From positions 2,108,001 through 2,172,000 of the forward strand of contig NADL03000459.1 of NCBI GenBank assembly GCA_002205965.3: 64,000 nucleotides of DNA, written 5' to 3'. The notes under the pieces are model-generated. The model made no database searches and was not told the DNA's origin. It worked only from the letters and a program-made list of their open reading frames with translations. The position numbers were made by a program, and so were the translations under genes. Shown here in pieces: positions 23,501-34,260 of the stretch; the stretch's first letter is position 1; each line of letters opens with the position of its first letter. The DNA comes from Kappaphycus alvarezii. Lineage: Eukaryota > Rhodophyta > Florideophyceae > Gigartinales > Solieriaceae.

Positions 23501-24689
23501 TATAGTCCCTTGGAACGGGGATGATACAGTCACGTCATACGCCACTGGGAGAGGGGACTGGGTGTTTGTTGCATCAGACCTTGGGTGGACTAGTCTATGT
23601 GAACCATAGCAGGTGATGTCTTCCTCAAATCAAACACCATGATACTCATATCTTCTTTTAGCAGCTACCAATGTGCTTGAATTCGAGGGTCTTGTATTGC
23701 ACTAGGAATTAGTCCACATTAAACTCTGGCTTTAACTGTCCGCATTTCTGCTGCTGCTAGACATATGGCTAACCGACAGCACAACCACGGTGACTTGCAC
23801 TCGTCTTTTCTGCAAATTTGACGACTTGAAAATTATAGCTTTGCTCATCGATGCGCTAGTGGCTCCATTCGCCAGTCTATCCGTTACAATAAAGCACCAT
23901 TGTTGACAATACCTGGCGGTCAGAGGGTTGCAACACTTCTGGTGAAAAATAAATTGCTAAAAATATCTCAATGTGACAATGCAGTATCGTTTTGCTACTC
24001 TAGCCGTCAAAGAAAAATTCATCTAGCATGTAACCATGTTCTCTTTTGAGACGGCAGAGGAATTCAATGCCGCAAATGACTGGTCATTTGCTGAATTGCC
24101 AGCTTATCCTTCACTACTGCTATTGACATCCTACCGTCCATAAAGAGGCCTCGCTGACTTTCCTGACCAATGTATCTCGACCCACGTGTTCGATGCTTTG
24201 GGAACTCTTGCAGCCGTCTTTCCGTCACTAGAGGAGCCAAATGATGAGTACTCCTCCCGATGGACACAGTTACGAGGATTCACGCGAAAAAAAGCAAAAC
24301 AAGGCACCTGGCGAAGGCAGTCGCGATGAGTGTTTCAGAAATACCTCTGCCCGATTTGCTGGAAGGTATTTGTTACAAACCTCGGTCGGTACTTTTCCTG
24401 TCAACATACTGTCTGTCCTTTAGATATTTGTCTCGCCTCGCATCCAGCATGAGTGCCTGGCGCCTCACGCCGCAGCTCGGAGTATAACAGATATTACCGT
24501 CGGGAACTAGTAAGTACAATAATACGTATAGGAGTGATTACTTGTTTCCACATCAGCATTTTACCGCCAAGTTCCAAATATCTCTTTGTGCGTGAAGCAC
24601 CTCATGGCTGCGCAAGGGGAGGATTCAATATTCGAAAGACATCGTCAGCTGTTTCCAGTGCTACATGAAGCAGTCGCAAATTGGCCGAC
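23501..24689. other. Unassigned, probably decayed repeat
   Basis: Frames at 24064-24267 (minus) and 24241-24423 (plus) overlap on opposite strands and show no family motif. Nothing specific supported. Confidence 0.35.
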
Positions 24690-24960
24690 GGAAAATACGG
24701 TGGTACAGTGCGCACAATGTTCGTTTCGGACTGCCTGGAGCCCAGCCAGAAGGCAGGCTGCGACAAACTTGCTGGCGGCCACAGCTTGCCTTTGCATTAA
24801 TATCCCTCCGGCACCTTTCCCTAACTTTCCATGGCCCCCTTGGTTGCGTCCGTCGCAATCTCAGTTATTCCCACATAAGCATCTGGGTGCCAGCCTCGCA
24901 AGGTGGAAATTGGCACAGGACTGCCAGAGCTCGCATTGAATGCCTGGTATCTTCTGTGCT
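24690..24960 (-). mobile_element. RLE-LINE C-terminal fragment
   Basis: Minus-strand reading: KYQAFNASSGSPVPISTL, RGWHPDAYVGITEIATDA, a frame break near 24830, then LMQRQAVAASKFVAACLLAG. It is the same segment as PVPISTLGGWHPDA...NAACLMAGL in the 5.4-kb copy but clearly diverged from it. It is oriented opposite to the fragment that starts at 25.24 kb. Confidence 0.65.
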
Positions 24961-25239
24961 TGGCAGTAAAGCAGTAGCAGAACGAAGTGTCATTATTATT
25001 TTGAGGTATATACCGTACAGTATTTTCGCGGCCATATCCTAATTTCGTTCAGTTTTCTTAAAGATAGCGCCTTTTCTGCTTGCTTCATCCTAAATTGGGC
25101 TCCGTATTCGTAACCAGCGCCTCAATATGACTAGAACCGTACCCAGCGTTCATATAGCGACTACGTGCACTGCAACTATCACACGTTCCAGACCTTCAAA
25201 GTTATGACATACCGTTAGCAATCCATAGTACGCCAAGGA

Positions 25240-26110
25240 AAGTCCTCGAACAGATCCGTGCAGCAGCTTCTGCTCGGATAAGCCACGCAGAATACTATGA
25301 CTCGTTTGTAAACGATGTCCACGTGGCGCTCATGGAGCAATTACTGTACTGCACAGTACCCCAGAATCACAATCGTACGCAAGCCTTTCAAACATCAATG
25401 AAATTAAGTTACGAAAGAATGAATCCTTTGCATAGCTTGTCCAGGTTTGAAAACCGACATCCCGAAGAAACAGTTCTCTATCGAGCTGCAGAACTTCTGC
25501 CAGGTGCCTATACTCGCACCAGGGGCCCCGAGCCCGAGACAGTCATACCCCAAAACGTTAGACATTCACGAGGATCACCTTGTCCATTGTCAGTACGAAA
25601 GAGAGCACATTGTCCGGCATGACAACCAAGTTGCCTTTGTGGAAGCGGCCTCGCCAGCGCGGCAAGGCATCCCATCATAGAGCCTCGACCTGCAACATTC
25701 CACAGGAAAAAGCCAGACATCAGAGCAGCAGGATCGACAGGTGGCACGCATTACTTCCACTTCACGCTTGTCAATCCCCCATAGCACTCTCCCATTACAG
25801 GATTCGAAATTTCATCCCCTTTACTAGTCTTAACGCCGCCATTTCAGACAAGACAGAAGGTGCCAAGGTTTCATTTCTGTACAGCCCGACAGGGCCAGGC
25901 TCAGGGCCAGGCCCCTCCCCATTCCAATCTCTTCTCTAGGAAGATGGCATCCGGAAGCTTTTTCCATTGTAACGGGGCTGGCAAGAGCTGTTGCAAATAG
26001 AGCCATGGAGCATTTCTCGAGGACAAGATCAATTCTTTCGCAACGGCACGCCGCACGAGTGGTCTTCTCCAACGCGGCCTGTATGTTGTCTTGTCCCTCC
26101 ACATCTTCCT
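25240..26110 (+). mobile_element. RLE-LINE fragment spanning the zinc knuckle and endonuclease
   Basis: Longer at its 5' side than the other copies: AAASARISHAEYYDSFVNDV near 25258-25320, then FSIELQNFCQVPILAPGAP, the knuckle-like RQSYPKTLDIHEDHLVHC with a Cys replaced by Tyr, and IVRHDNQVAF (25611-25640). The endonuclease core follows as RPDI-like and THYFHFTLVNPP at about 25745-25785, where the Asp of FDVT reads His. With that Asp lost the nuclease would be inactive. Several frame shifts follow. A TACTGTAC palindrome at about 25341-25359 seems to have been inserted into the coding part. Confidence 0.65.
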
Positions 26111-26910
26111 AGATGGAATGAGGGCGTCCGCCATCTCCTCTGGTACGCAACGCCTTCCCCACAAACTTTCCTGGTCCTCAGCCTTCCGAGCTACCACAGT
26201 AAGCACACCCCCTATTTTCCCCTTGTACAAGTTACTTGCTCTTTCATCCATCCAAGTATCCCGGAGGGAATATCTTTAACGGACAGTCAAGCATTCGTGT
26301 GCGGAGGGCGTGGATATAGTGCAAACCACTGAGGGAGACGACGTGTAAAGAAGAAGACGGCCTTGCATTCCCCGCAAGCCGAAGACAAGGCATGTAGGGA
26401 AGTCGTGGATCTCTTGGTGCGCGGTGGTTTTTAAGACGTGATGCGGGATGGGTAGCGAGATGTCGGACGAACTTGGAACTCTCGTCGACTACCGCCCCGT
26501 AGACGTCCATGCTGACAAGGAGAATATGGCGAAGACGGCTGAAGTCTCCATAATGCCAGCACCTTGGGTCGCCCAGCGGCCGCTACTCTCGCAGAGAGTC
26601 CAAAACATGCGCATTACGGCGACTCACTCGAGACCAACAGGCCTGCGGACAACGCTCCTTGTCTGCCCGAACCCTTTGGCACGTCATCATTCGGTGAAAA
26701 GCACCCACTATCCTCTACGCAAGCCTTCCCTATCACATTAAACCCCGAAGGCGTGTCTGGGAAGGAGTCAACTGGCCTCGCGGGTGAACTTATTAAGACC
26801 ACGGGGATAGCCACTGGTTTGTCCCTACAGGGCCTTTAGCATGGGAATTCTTGTTTAAGATGATCAAGTGAACTAGGAAAGCCACCCTATATGCAGAGCG
26901 CGTTCTTAAG
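26111..26910. other. Unassigned flank of the gypsy element
   Basis: Overlapping plus-strand frames (26448-26741 and 26564-26839) show no recognised domain. Confidence 0.35.
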
Positions 26911-27150
26911 TGTTACAGAGAGACGACTTGTCCCGCGCAACGCACTCCCAGCGGCATGGATACTGTTAGTGGGACAGGTGTCCCTACGGGAGGCCCAGGA
27001 TGACTCGCTACTGTATGCCGCAACTATCTTGGCGGCATACAAAAGAGAAGTGGGGACGCTTAGAGTTCGATAAAGTTTTAGAGTTCGAAAAAAGAAGAAA
27101 TACAGTGGTTACGCTTGCTCCGAACAGGGAGTAAAAGCACAAGCATTTCA
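26911..27150 (+). repeat. Gypsy 5' LTR (approximate left edge)
   Basis: Shares with the 33.4-kb copy words such as gctactgtatgccgcaact, gcatacaaaag and aaaagcacaag. It ends gcatttca at 27150. The next bases are tggtacaaca, a TGG start that fits a primer site for the CCA end of a tRNA. The left edge is placed at a tgttacag word and is uncertain by some tens of bases. Confidence 0.65.
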
Positions 27151-27242
27151 TGGTACAACATTTAAGGTATAGCATTATGAACAAAAACAATTCACCCATG
27201 TCTGATCCCCATCTTCCGACGTTTCGTGCTTCCTTTTTGCGT

Positions 27243-28130
27243 ACGAAAATGTAACGATACGCGGCAAAAGCGACCGAGAAGGCTCTCCAGATTCTTTACA
27301 TCTGGACGGGAAGGCATTTGAATGGTATTACGAAAATTTCGCGCAGGATGAAGCCCTTAACGAGGAGACCCAGAAGTTCGACGTAGTGAAAAGCTAGTTT
27401 CTGTCGAGTTTCCGAAGAAGATCAACACGGACGAAAAAGTTAACGAAGTGGATGGTCGCCGGTTTGGAGATAGAGGACATAAGAGGCTCATCAGCAAGAA
27501 TTGACGCCCTATACAAGAGGCTGGGCCTAAATGATGCGGCGTCGTTTGGGTTGCCTCGGAAAGCTGTAATGGACTGAAAATAGCGATAGGAGACTTTGGT
27601 ATGAGCCAGACGGCATTTTTTGGAACCAAAGGGCAAGGATTGAGAGCGTCTGTAGCCGTGAATAAGATTCTACAGCAGCCGGGTTTTCGCAATTGGAACT
27701 CGCAAAAGCTCTAAAACAAAGTCGATTAGCTCACTGGTCAGTTTGCTGTGCTCTCGTTGTTTTTGAAGAAGCAGATGGATAGGGCCGCACCGGCGGCACC
27801 TGTCGAAGAGGACTTCAGTTGCAGCTATTGATGGCAGAAGGGTCACTGTGCAACCCAATGCCCACAAAATGCCCACAAGAACACTCTCTGTACCTTTTGT
27901 CAGAGAAGAGGGCATTCCGAGGAAACTTTCAGGTTCAAGGGGCAGCACAACACCGATCTTCGAGTCCGGGCGACAGCGGCTAGGGTGGAGGGTGGAGTAT
28001 GGGGAAGAACTGAAGTTGGAGGAAAAGAAGACGAAGAGCCCGTGGCAGTCATTCGCGAGTCCTAGAACAAGGATTCGGTGACCGCAGCCAAGAAGAATGT
28101 TGAGGTCCAGGCCCTGCCAAAATAGAGCAT
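27243..28130 (+). pseudogene. gag: Gypsy Gag relic with two damaged zinc knuckles
   Basis: Gag forms the virus-like particle and binds the RNA. The capsid-type block reads LDGKAFEWYYENFAQDEALN (about 27303-27362) and then FDVVKS-stop-FLSSFRR. Two CX2CX4HX4C zinc knuckles lie at 27820-27860 and 27889-27930. In the first the second Cys codon is TGA (27829-27831). In the second the last Cys is Phe (TTC, 27928-27930). Several frame shifts occur between these parts. Confidence 0.7.
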
Positions 28131-28184
28131 TGACAAAATAATATACATCGCTCCCTTTAGAACAAGGTACAGATTGTTTGTCCA

Positions 28185-28960
28185 CCTTTGGTTCTCCCAA
28201 CCTCCGTTAAGAAGAAGAGCAAGGTCCGGAGAGCCCAGAAAGCAAAAAGTAGCTTGCAGGACCACGTGGTAAAGTATAATGTGGTCGTAGAGCTTGCATC
28301 TGCCCCTACAGAGATGAACTTTGGGCAACTTCTTCCTGGGGATGAGGATGGAGCTAGGAAGCAACTTAAAGGATTTGTTGCGAAGACTGTTTTTATGACT
28401 TGAGCCTGTGTAGCTAACGCACCGGGTAGCCCTCGTCGGTTGAAGCTCGTCGCGGTAAAGGCGTACAGGACGGAGAAACATGCCCTATTGGACACGAGAG
28501 CCGTTCCAAATATCATGTCATGGGATTTTCGCAAGAAAATGCCAATAGCCCCTACCGCTACGGACTTTCAAGTGACCGTCGCGGGCGGACGGTTGCAGAA
28601 GTTTTCGGCTACGTGAAAGGGGTCCCGGTGTCTTGCAGATGGTTCTTCGTGCCTTTGAATTTCTTGGTAGTGTGTAACGCCCCATTTGATGCCATTATCG
28701 GAAGTCCGAACCTGGATTCTCTGCAGGCGAACCTTGGCTACGGAACACTGGCGGTTGGGGAGAGGGAGGTACTTTTGACACTACTCAGCGATCCTCCCGA
28801 GATCGATGGGACTCGCACAGACAATGAGAATTTCACATCTTCCGACGAGACAGAGGACGGGAAGTTTCCTGCTTCATCCTCATCGGGGTCGGGGGCAGTG
28901 GTAGGGGATCAGATACTGAGCACGAGCTGGTGGTTGAGATCCTGAACAAGGAATCTTACG
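28185..28960 (+). pseudogene. Gypsy retropepsin region
   Basis: The reading KKKSKVRRAQKAKSSLQDHV with LQDHVVKYNVVVELASAPTE (about 28197-28310) leads into the retropepsin active site, which here reads LLDTRAVPNIMSWDFRKKMP (28479-28540). The family has Asp-Thr/Ser-Gly; the Gly is Arg here, which should abolish proteolysis. It continues with FQVTVAGGRLQKF. A second frame covers VCNAPFDAIIGSPNLDSL (about 28672-28725), the conserved hydrophobic-Gly block after the active site. Confidence 0.65.
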
Positions 28961-29299
28961 AGCCATATTTTAGAGGATAAGTAGAGGGTAGAGAGTCTAG
29001 TGGGAAAGATGGGGATGAAAAACGGGTTGCTCTACTCTCCTCGAAGGTTAAGCATCTTGAAGGAAAGGAACAGAGGGAACTGGTGAGGGTACTCCAGGAC
29101 ACGGTTGTCACTGTTTGGGACATCAACGACATAGAGCTGGCTAACGTCCCGGTGGTGCATTCATTTGAGTTGACAGATGACTCTCCGATTAACTCAAGGG
29201 CGCGCCGAGTGCCCCCCAAGCACAATGATGTCGTGAAGATAATCACTCCTGATAGTTCACCGTGGTAATTCCCTGCCGTTATAGAGATATAGAACGATG

Positions 29300-29960
29300 G
29301 AAGGCCCCATTTTTGTGTCAAAAAACGCCAGCTGAGTAGTGTAATGAAATCTCACCTTTGGCTGTTGCGAAGATTGAGTAACTCTTTGATGAAATCGCGG
29401 GCGCCAGGGTCTTCAAGACGTTGGATCTCTATATGGGCTACTGGCAGGTGAAGATGTCGGAGTAGTGCAAGGAGATGAAGACACTCGTATGTTGCTGTGG
29501 AACGTAAAAGTTCGAAGTGATGCCTTTTGAGTAATGAACGCATATTCGACGTTCCACAAGATGATGAAAGGCGTTCTTCGGGGCTTTTCGTTCGCAATAG
29601 TTTATGTTTATGGAGTGGTTAAAGGTTCCAAAAGCATGGCAGGACCCGTCGAATTTTGCAAGAAAGTCTTTGAAATGATTAAGGAGGCAAAACTGAAGAT
29701 CAAGGTGGCCAAGTGCAGCTTCGCTCACTCGAAGATGAAGCTGCTCGGCCACTTCGTCAACGCCGCTGCGGTGAAAGTGGACGAAAATGAGATCAAGGAC
29801 GTTTTGGAGGCTTCAGCTCAAAAGAACGCTACGGAGCTCAGGATTTTCCTCGGTCTGGCCGGACACTATCGACAGTTTATGAGGAATTTAGCAGAACGTT
29901 CTGCAGTGCTGCATGCTGCTACCACCGAGAAGGAGTCTTTCAAGCGGACGGAAGAGATGC
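29300..29960 (+). pseudogene. pol: Gypsy reverse transcriptase relic with lost catalytic pair
   Basis: RT copies element RNA into DNA. The best part reads STFHKMMKGVLRGFSFAIVY (29543-29602), followed by VYGVVKGSKSMAG, then EMIKEAKLKIKVAKCSFAHS and KMKLLGHFVN, then FLGLAGHYRQFMRNLAE. The expected YVDD reads YVYG, so both catalytic Asp are replaced. Upstream, KTLDLYMGYWQVKMSE is recognisable across frames near 29415-29465 (motif A region). Confidence 0.75.
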
Positions 29961-29989
29961 AGGAATCTCAAGGAGAAGCTGACAACGGC

Positions 29990-30360
29990 TCATTTTCGCC
30001 TTTCACGATTTTGACTCCCCATCCCTTGTTGAAGCAGATACGTCCTTGGTGGCGTTACGAGTTGTGCTGGCCCAGAAGAAGGAGGATGAGAAGGTACATC
30101 GGATTCAATTCGCGTCCCGTACAATGACAGAGCAAGAGCGCCGGTACTCTACTAGCGAAAGAGCAGCTCTCGGTGTCATGTTAGTGTTGAAGAAGTTACG
30201 GGACTACCTACTCTCCGAGAAACCTTCTGTTATTTATACCGATCACCATGCTTTGCAAGCAGAGCGTAAAATGAAGGATACCCATGGACGGTTGGCACGT
30301 TGGTTAGATCTGATGGCCTAGTACAACTTTGAGGTTAAGTACCGCCAGGGTCTTCGAATG
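29990..30360 (+). pseudogene. Gypsy RNase H
   Basis: Reads LVALRVVLAQKKEDEKVHRI, QFASRTMTEQERRYSTSERA, ALGVMLVLKKLRDYLLSEKP and SVIYTDHHALQ (30037-30260). These match the order FASRxL-S-x2-EexY-x3-EkE, with Ser-Glu and T-D-H-x-A-L kept. The first Asp (usually TDAS) lies in a shifted frame (about 30027, ADTSL). Confidence 0.72.
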
Positions 30361-30639
30361 GGGGGTTGATTATCTCTCTCGTCACCATATAGAGGAAGAG
30401 AGTAAGCAGGGAGATGGAAATTTGACGGAGGGTTTCGTTGCCAACGTTCAATTGGCAAACCCTAAGCTATCCGATTTGGACCCACAATTGATGGACGTGA
30501 CAAGTTTTCTTGCGGGGCAGCAAATTCAAGAGACATATTTGAACAGAAAAGTCGCTGTAAGGCGAAGCGCAAAGATTTTAATGCTATAGAACGACAAATT
30601 ATTCCGTAGGGAGAAGTATGACCTTCGAGTCGTGCCGAT

Positions 30640-31480
30640 CTCCGGCCAGCGCGCGCCAATTCTGGCTACGTTCGGTGACAACATAGGATATTGGGACGCG
30701 GATCGACAACAAAGTTCGTAAGGGATCGGTTCTGGTGGCCCCGGAGTCTATTGCGACGTGATGAACTATTTTAATTCATGCGACCGTTGTCAACACGCAA
30801 GGAGGCTTCCGAAGTACAACAAGAGCCTGCGAGCGCCAGTCACTGGGTTAATCGAGACTTTCTCTATTGACCTTTCTGGTCTGTTCAAGACGTTCAAGTA
30901 CTGGAAAAGGTTTGTACTGATCGCAGTGGAACAACTGAAGGGTTGGCCGATCGCAAGTGCAACGGAGGATTCGAAAGCAAGTACCGTTGTACGGTTCATC
31001 CAGCAGAGGAGAATTATTCGGTTATGACCGCCGAGTAGGATTGTCTCAGATAATGCTACCGCTTTTATAGCAGCTTCGGTACAGCAATTCATTCCTAGTA
31101 AGGGCAAGGAATGGAAGAAGGCAGTACTTGCTTTCACTTGGATGGCGAACGGGAGGGCGGAGAGGATGATAGGGACGATCAAGCATTATATTAATAAGTC
31201 AATGGTGGAAAGTGGAGGAAACTGGGCGAAAGCGCTTCCAAAAGTTCTTCATATTTGCCTTCGTCGTGAGCATGGCCCCATTCCCTCTTTGTTCCGTATG
31301 ATGTATGGCATCAAACCAAGGATGTTAGCAAACGACACAGTGGTGCTCCTCGAGGATGCAGGCACTCATTAAAGGCTACTAGAGATGGTAGGCGAGTCGA
31401 GCGTGCGCTCTGCTGCAGCCGCTAAGTCCGGGGAACCAAGGAAATGTAAGAAGGAGGAGAAGAAGTTCGATATAGGAGAT
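30640..31480 (+). pseudogene. Gypsy integrase
   Basis: Integrase joins element ends to the chromosome. The zinc-binding part ends CDRCQHARRLPKYNKS (30780-30830). The catalytic core has ETFSIDLSGLF (first Asp, about 30857), PSRIVSDNATAF with one base shift (second Asp, about 31045) and ANGRAERMIGTIKHYINKSM with the Glu (31145-31205). Then GNWAKALPKVLHICLRREHG and SLFRMMYGIKP. D, D and E are visible, but several stops and frame shifts interrupt the gene. Confidence 0.75.
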
Positions 31481-31989
31481 GAAGTGCTGGTGGCACATGA
31501 TCCAGCATTCAATAAGACATGAAAATAGGCCGGTTTGAATTTATACTTCTACGAAACGTGCAGTGTGACAAAGCTGATCACCTACTGTACAGATTGTTTC
31601 CGTCTACAGGTCGCGTCACGCGCCATGGAACTAACTTACGAAGGCTGGTTCGTTACAGTAAGAGACCTGCTCGTTTACTCAAGTAGTTTCTAACGGATAC
31701 CAAGCGGAGGAGAATAGAGAAGATAGTACTAGCGAAAATGATGAATATGCAAGGTCAAAGAATGGAATATGAAAGGTTCAGGGCCGGGCACAGAACTCAG
31801 AGGAGCTAGTGGCAGCGGGAAGATTCAATCAGCTTGAATGATGCCTCCTTCGCTTTTCTTCATGGCTCGCTCGCGCTTCCCAGCCGAAATGTAGTTACTG
31901 CCGGGGCCGCGCTTTCGAGGTTTCCCGCACTTGTGTACTTCTACGATGGACATAAACAAGGAATTCTGTTCAACACATTATTTCTGTTA

Positions 31990-33075
31990 CTAGGGGGGAA
32001 TGGCTAACGCAAGAGGCTCGCACGAATCCCAAATTTGAAGGGTCTTGACGTTCACAGTCACACAATGAGAGAACCCATGCGACGCCTGGAAGGTAAAGAC
32101 GTACACGTCTGGAGATAAACACAAGACTTCCGTGAGGAATGGATAAAAGGGTAGTACCTGACGAGGGACGAACAAAAGAGGTGGGGCAAGCTTTTGTGCA
32201 TCTTTAAAATTTTGACACGACCTCCCCGTTGGAAGTCAGCCTTGCCTTCCTGAGGCATTTCTTGAAGATTTAAACTCACTAACGGGCGTTCAAAGGTGCC
32301 CCGAGTTGCCATAGGGCGTTGACAATCTCATAGCCAAGGCACGAGTCGAAGTTGTCCCGGAAGATCACTTCGGTGCGTGGATCTGCAAGAAAGCATGAAG
32401 CAGAGACCTGCTGTTCACGTGAACGTGTGTAAGAGAGAATGAGACACCTTAATTTGTGAATTTAACACCAACCATGGGTGTAGCAAACGGTTCCAAGGCG
32501 CCCCCCTGTCCTGAAAGAGGATTCACCGTTTTGAGCTATTGAGTGATCATTGTCCGCCCTACACCAGAAAAGGAAAAGGTGTAAAGAGGGACGAATGATT
32601 ATCACCGGTGCAAGCATCCTCCACCTTTTAGGAACCTTCCTTTTCGTCCCAGTGCAGGGCTTGAATCGCCCACTGTTCTTCAAACCTCTCAGCATAGGAA
32701 CGGTGGTCGTGCAAGGATTCCGTCAAGACAAGTCGAAAGGCTTCGTCATAGGTGAGCTCTGTTCCGCACGTGTGCGAAACGTAGGCGGTTACGTGAGGGC
32801 TAAACAACTCTTCGAGTTCGTTTGCATCGACTAGATACGCACTGAGTCCCTCTAAGGAGGTGTAGATGGCCTAGGGCATCTGGAAATCATCTCCGAGTAA
32901 TAATACTTCGGTGATGTATGACATTCCCTCCAAGCGCCGCTTAAGTTTCTTACGGCATTTTGTAGCGTCACCTTTGCGACTCTCGGGGTCCGCGTAGCCT
33001 TCGTCGCCAGTTCCATGCGAGGTACTCGTCCGACGGTACCGAGTCGCGCCGACTGAATGGTACGCGCGCCATTAA
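31990..33075 (-). pseudogene. Papain-like cysteine protease-type gene, antisense inside the gypsy element
   Basis: A coherent minus-strand reading runs through several frames: SRKGDATKCRKKLKRRLEGM, SYITEVLLLGDDFQMP, AIYTSLEGLSAYLVDANELE, LFSPHVTAYVSHTCGTELTY, DEAFRLVLTESLHDHRSYAE and ALHWDEKEGS. Then comes TEVIFRDNFDSCLGYEIVNA (candidate nucleophile Cys 32339-32341), and finally ASHGFSHCVTVNVKTLQIWD with His 32065-32067 and Asp 32026-32028. The order Cys, about 90 residues, His, 13 residues, Asp fits clan CA (papain-like) peptidases. It does not fit Ulp1, where His and Asp come before Cys. I do not recognise the exact family; similar Cys-His-Asp genes occur in protist mobile elements. It may be a nested second element or an antisense cargo gene of this gypsy lineage. 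At least four frame shifts and one in-frame stop. Confidence 0.5.
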
Positions 33076-33401
33076 GGACGATGATAGTGTGTGTCCCTTG
33101 CTGCGACACCTGGCAACCCATGCCGCGATCCGACGAAACGGAATCAAGGGCAACACCCCACCACCAAGCATACTGCTACGCAGCCTGTTGACACCTGCGT
33201 ATACCAGTGGTTTGGACCGCACTTCAATCGTTCGCTAGTTTCAGGAGGAGGAATTAGTGTGTGGAAGTCGCAGAGCGGGCACGAGGAACCGTTGCTGGAG
33301 GGTGGGGTGGGGAGGAGGGCGCAGCAGGGCCTGAGTTGGAGGGGCTCGTCAAGTTAAGTGGAGTAAAGGTAGCAGGAGCTCGCGGGGAGCACAGCGGAGT
33401 C

Positions 33402-33420
33402 AGGAAAAGAAAAAAGGAAA
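33402..33420 (+). promoter_or_regulatory. Polypurine tract candidate of the gypsy element
   Basis: A run of A and G (ggaaaagaaaaaaggaaag) about 15-25 bases before the 3' LTR, where second-strand synthesis would be primed. A second short purine stretch, aggaga, directly adjoins the LTR start near 33434. Confidence 0.5.
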
Positions 33421-33434
33421 GCAAAATATAGGAG

Positions 33435-33652
33435 ATGTGCAGCTGTGTGCCGGAGAGCGGCATACAGTCAGGCGGAAGGCATGTTGGTGGGACGAATGTC
33501 CCGACAGGAGGCTCAGGATGGCTCGCTACTGTATGCCGCAACTGTCTTGGGAGCATACAAAAGGGAAGGGGAGGGACGCTTTGAGTTCGAAAAAAGAAGG
33601 AAAGCAGTGATTACACTTGGCCCTAGCAGGAATTAAAAGCACAAGTACTGCC
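33435..33652 (+). repeat. Gypsy 3' LTR
   Basis: Direct-repeat partner of 26911-27150. Starts near tgtgcagc and ends gtactgcca; shares gctactgtatgccgcaact (33523-33541) and the aaaagcacaag end. Confidence 0.65.
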
Positions 33653-34004
33653 ACAAAATATTTATTCTATCACAAAGCGTATGAACGAATCCTCTCTTGA
33701 TTTGCAGCATCATTTTGGGTTGCATTTGATTATCAGGATACTGTACTGAATCATGAATCATCGATAAACAATGTGCATTAAAGTACTCTCCCTCCGAGGC
33801 TACAGTACGATATCCTATTGTACAACTATACTCCACGCCGTAGACCGTGTAATGGACATTTGAGTCCCCTCTGTGGGACCCGAGAGAACAAATTACCCTT
33901 TCTCCAAACTACCTCATGGTAGCATCGCTCTGAGTCGATCCCCCTCTCCATCCCCGGAAAAAACCCAAACACTTACTACCACCTCATCATACTCTGCCTT
34001 AAAA
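33653..34004. other. Flank of the gypsy element, no gene seen
   Basis: Open frame at 33633-33836 (minus) is partly LTR and shows no motif. Confidence 0.4.
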
Positions 34005-34260
34005 TCGACAGACTTTAAAAAATAGTCCCCAGGATTATAAAATACAGTCGAAAGAATTTAAATAAGAGCCTCCTAGACTGTCAACTACCAATGGCCGGTA
34101 CGACATTAAAATAGAGCCACATAACGGCCAAAGTAAATTACGAGGGTATATGCTTGGGTGTGTGTCTTAGACTGCCCGAGTGCAAGAGGAAATCAGAGGG
34201 CAGGAATTCTGGACGCAAGTCGACGGACTATAAATAAGAGTCCTCTGGACGTCAAGGAAC
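34005..34260. repeat. Degenerate direct repeats (cgac-N-ttaaaataagag-like units)
   Basis: Four or five imperfect units of the form tcgac/tcgaa followed by an A/T stretch and aagagtcct-like or agagcc-like words (about 34005, 34048, 34100, 34218, with a weaker one at 34450). They may be internal repeats of the LTR of the decayed copia element that follows. Confidence 0.45.

Larger units (their letters stand above)
26911..33652 (+). mobile_element. Ty3/gypsy LTR retrotransposon, inactive
   Basis: Direct repeats of about 210-250 bases at both ends enclose Gag, protease, RT, RNase H and integrase in that order, which defines Ty3/gypsy. Total about 6.7 kb. The LTRs have diverged by roughly one base in six in the best-aligned part, so the insertion is old. 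Key residues are lost in the zinc knuckles, protease and RT (see parts). About 1.7 kb between integrase and 3' LTR carries an antisense coding relic unrelated to the usual gypsy proteins. Confidence 0.82.

Noticed and set aside
27670..28200. 176-codon minus-strand frame as a gene
   Set aside because: It is the antisense shadow of the gypsy Gag region, whose plus-strand zinc knuckles are clear.
28520..28945. 141-codon plus-strand frame as a separate gene
   Set aside because: It lies within the gypsy protease region and continues that reading after a frame shift.
32393..32447. 55-base intron in the antisense protease-like gene
   Set aside because: GT and AG ends exist, but the upstream frame contains a TAA just before the donor, and an unspliced frame runs openly through the segment to the Cys block.
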